DNA of 5,225 nucleotides, taken from assembly GCA_023428085.1 (NCBI GenBank), contig JAEYZK010000070.1, positions 1 to 5,225 of the forward strand, written 5' to 3'. Positions 4,642-5,225 of this stretch are shown one piece after another. Positions within the stretch are counted from its first letter, which is position 1, and each line of letters starts with the position of its first letter. The notes beneath the pieces were generated by a model that saw nothing but the letters and a program-made list of their open reading frames with translations, was not told where the DNA came from and ran no database searches. The stretch is from Pseudomonadota bacterium. Its GTDB lineage: Bacteria > Myxococcota > Myxococcia > Myxococcales > Anaeromyxobacteraceae. The translations under genes were made by a program, and so were the position numbers.

Positions 4642-5225
4642 ATGGCCCTCTCCACGGCCGAACGAGACCACGCCCTCGCGCGCGACGCGTTCGCGAGCGG
4701 GGATCTCGTCCACGCCGCGCACCACCTCGCGAGCGCGCTCGCGTCGGACCTAGAGGACGAGCGGTTCCTCCGCCTCGCCGACGCGCTCGCCGCGCGCGCG
4801 CCGCGGGACCTCGGCGCGCTCTTCCCGGAGCGCAAGGACGGGAAGACCTACTACGGCGCCGGCGCGCTCGAGGCGTGGATCCACGCCGCGCGGGGCGAAG
4901 CCACGGAGGCGCTCTCCCTCCTCGTCCAGGTCGCGATCGCCCGCCCCGAGGAGCGCTGGCTCACCTGGGCCGGGAGGTGGCTCCTGCGCGACGGCTTCGG
5001 CGCCCGCGTCCAGCCGCTGACGTTCGCCGCCACGCTCGCCCGCCTGCGCGAGCGCGCGGACCTCCGGGACGCGCCCCGGCTGCTCGACGAGCTCGGCGCG
5101 CTCGTGGGGCACGTCGCCCGCGCCACCGGCTCGGGCGAGCTGGTGGTCGTCGCCGCCCGGCTGCTGCGGCTGCATGGGCAGGCGCCGCGCGCGCTCGCGC
5201 TCGCGCTCGACGTGGACGCCACGAC
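4642..5225 (+). CDS. TPR-like alpha-solenoid protein, N-terminal part (3' end outside window)
   Basis: An uninterrupted frame runs from ATG 4642 to the window end, giving 194 residues with no stop. Third positions are almost always G or C, as expected for a real gene in this genome, and the frame uses full codon periodicity. The protein is rich in Ala, Leu and Arg and predicted all-helical. Residues about 7-35 (AERDHALARDAF, then GDLVHAAHHLASAL) form a TPR-like helix pair with the small-residue and GD-turn pattern. A second pair is seen around 75-105 (ALEAWIHAARGEATEALSLL, followed by ARPEERW). Further amphipathic helices follow. There is no signal peptide, so it is probably cytosolic and likely a protein-interaction scaffold; its partner is unknown. 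The ribosome site is weak (GAGG only 2 nt before the ATG), so an unusual initiation or a later start remains possible. It is transcribed divergently from the DUF362 gene. Confidence 0.7.
   Translation, partial: MALSTAERDHALARDAFASGDLVHAAHHLASALASDLEDERFLRLADALAARAPRDLGALFPERKDGKTYYGAGALEAWIHAARGEATEALSLLVQVAIARPEERWLTWAGRWLLRDGFGARVQPLTFAATLARLRERADLRDAPRLLDELGALVGHVARATGSGELVVVAARLLRLHGQAPRALALALDVDAT

Noticed and set aside
4634..4753. ATG at 4634 as an alternative start of the rightward gene
   Set aside because: It is in a different frame and reaches a stop at about 4753, giving only an Arg/Ser/Thr-rich short peptide.
4750..5222. Minus-strand frames at the right end
   Set aside because: They oppose the uninterrupted plus-strand frame from 4642, which has coherent helical-repeat character. 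The minus frames are Arg/Ser- or Glu/Arg-rich antisense shadows.

Overview
The window is very GC-rich with almost exclusively G/C third codon positions, and its genes are of Gram-negative type: a periplasmic parvulin foldase, a lipoprotein, a Tat-exported DUF362 protein and a multi-cluster membrane ferredoxin. Together this suggests a free-living, redox-versatile proteobacterium-like lineage. An Anaeromyxobacter-type member of the Myxococcota is my best guess, inferred from composition and gene content only.

Layout. From 1 to 551 (+) lies the C-terminal part of a parvulin-type peptidyl-prolyl isomerase that begins outside the window. From 621 to 1307 (+) there is a small predicted lipoprotein of unknown function with relaxed codon use. 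It is followed at 1309-1506 (+) by a short frame that repeats part of the lipoprotein's C-terminal beta domain and looks like a truncated paralogue. A minus-strand block then converges on it: a 521-residue membrane polyferredoxin (3083 to 1518) and, upstream of that, a Tat-signal DUF362 protein (4527 to 3634). The roughly 550 bp between these two contain no gene. They hold fifteen tandem copies of a 26-bp unit (3172-3559), flanked by two REP-like palindromic elements that share the same terminal blocks. Divergent from DUF362, a TPR-like alpha-solenoid gene (4642 onwards, +) runs off the right end.

How the genes may work together. The polyferredoxin looks like a natural fusion of a NapH-type membrane half (four membrane segments, two CxxxCP motifs, two ferredoxin clusters) with a NapG-type half (four further clusters). 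The halves are joined by a twin-arginine hydrophobic segment that would place the last four clusters outside the inner membrane. The DUF362 protein carries its own Tat signal, so both would act on the periplasmic face. DUF362 domains occur fused to 4Fe-4S domains in other organisms, so a shared redox role is plausible, but the substrate is unknown and no terminal reductase is visible here.

Most unusual features: the single-chain six-cluster design, the minisatellite whose unit looks built from the arms of its flanking palindromes, and the truncated lipoprotein paralogue at the convergent junction.
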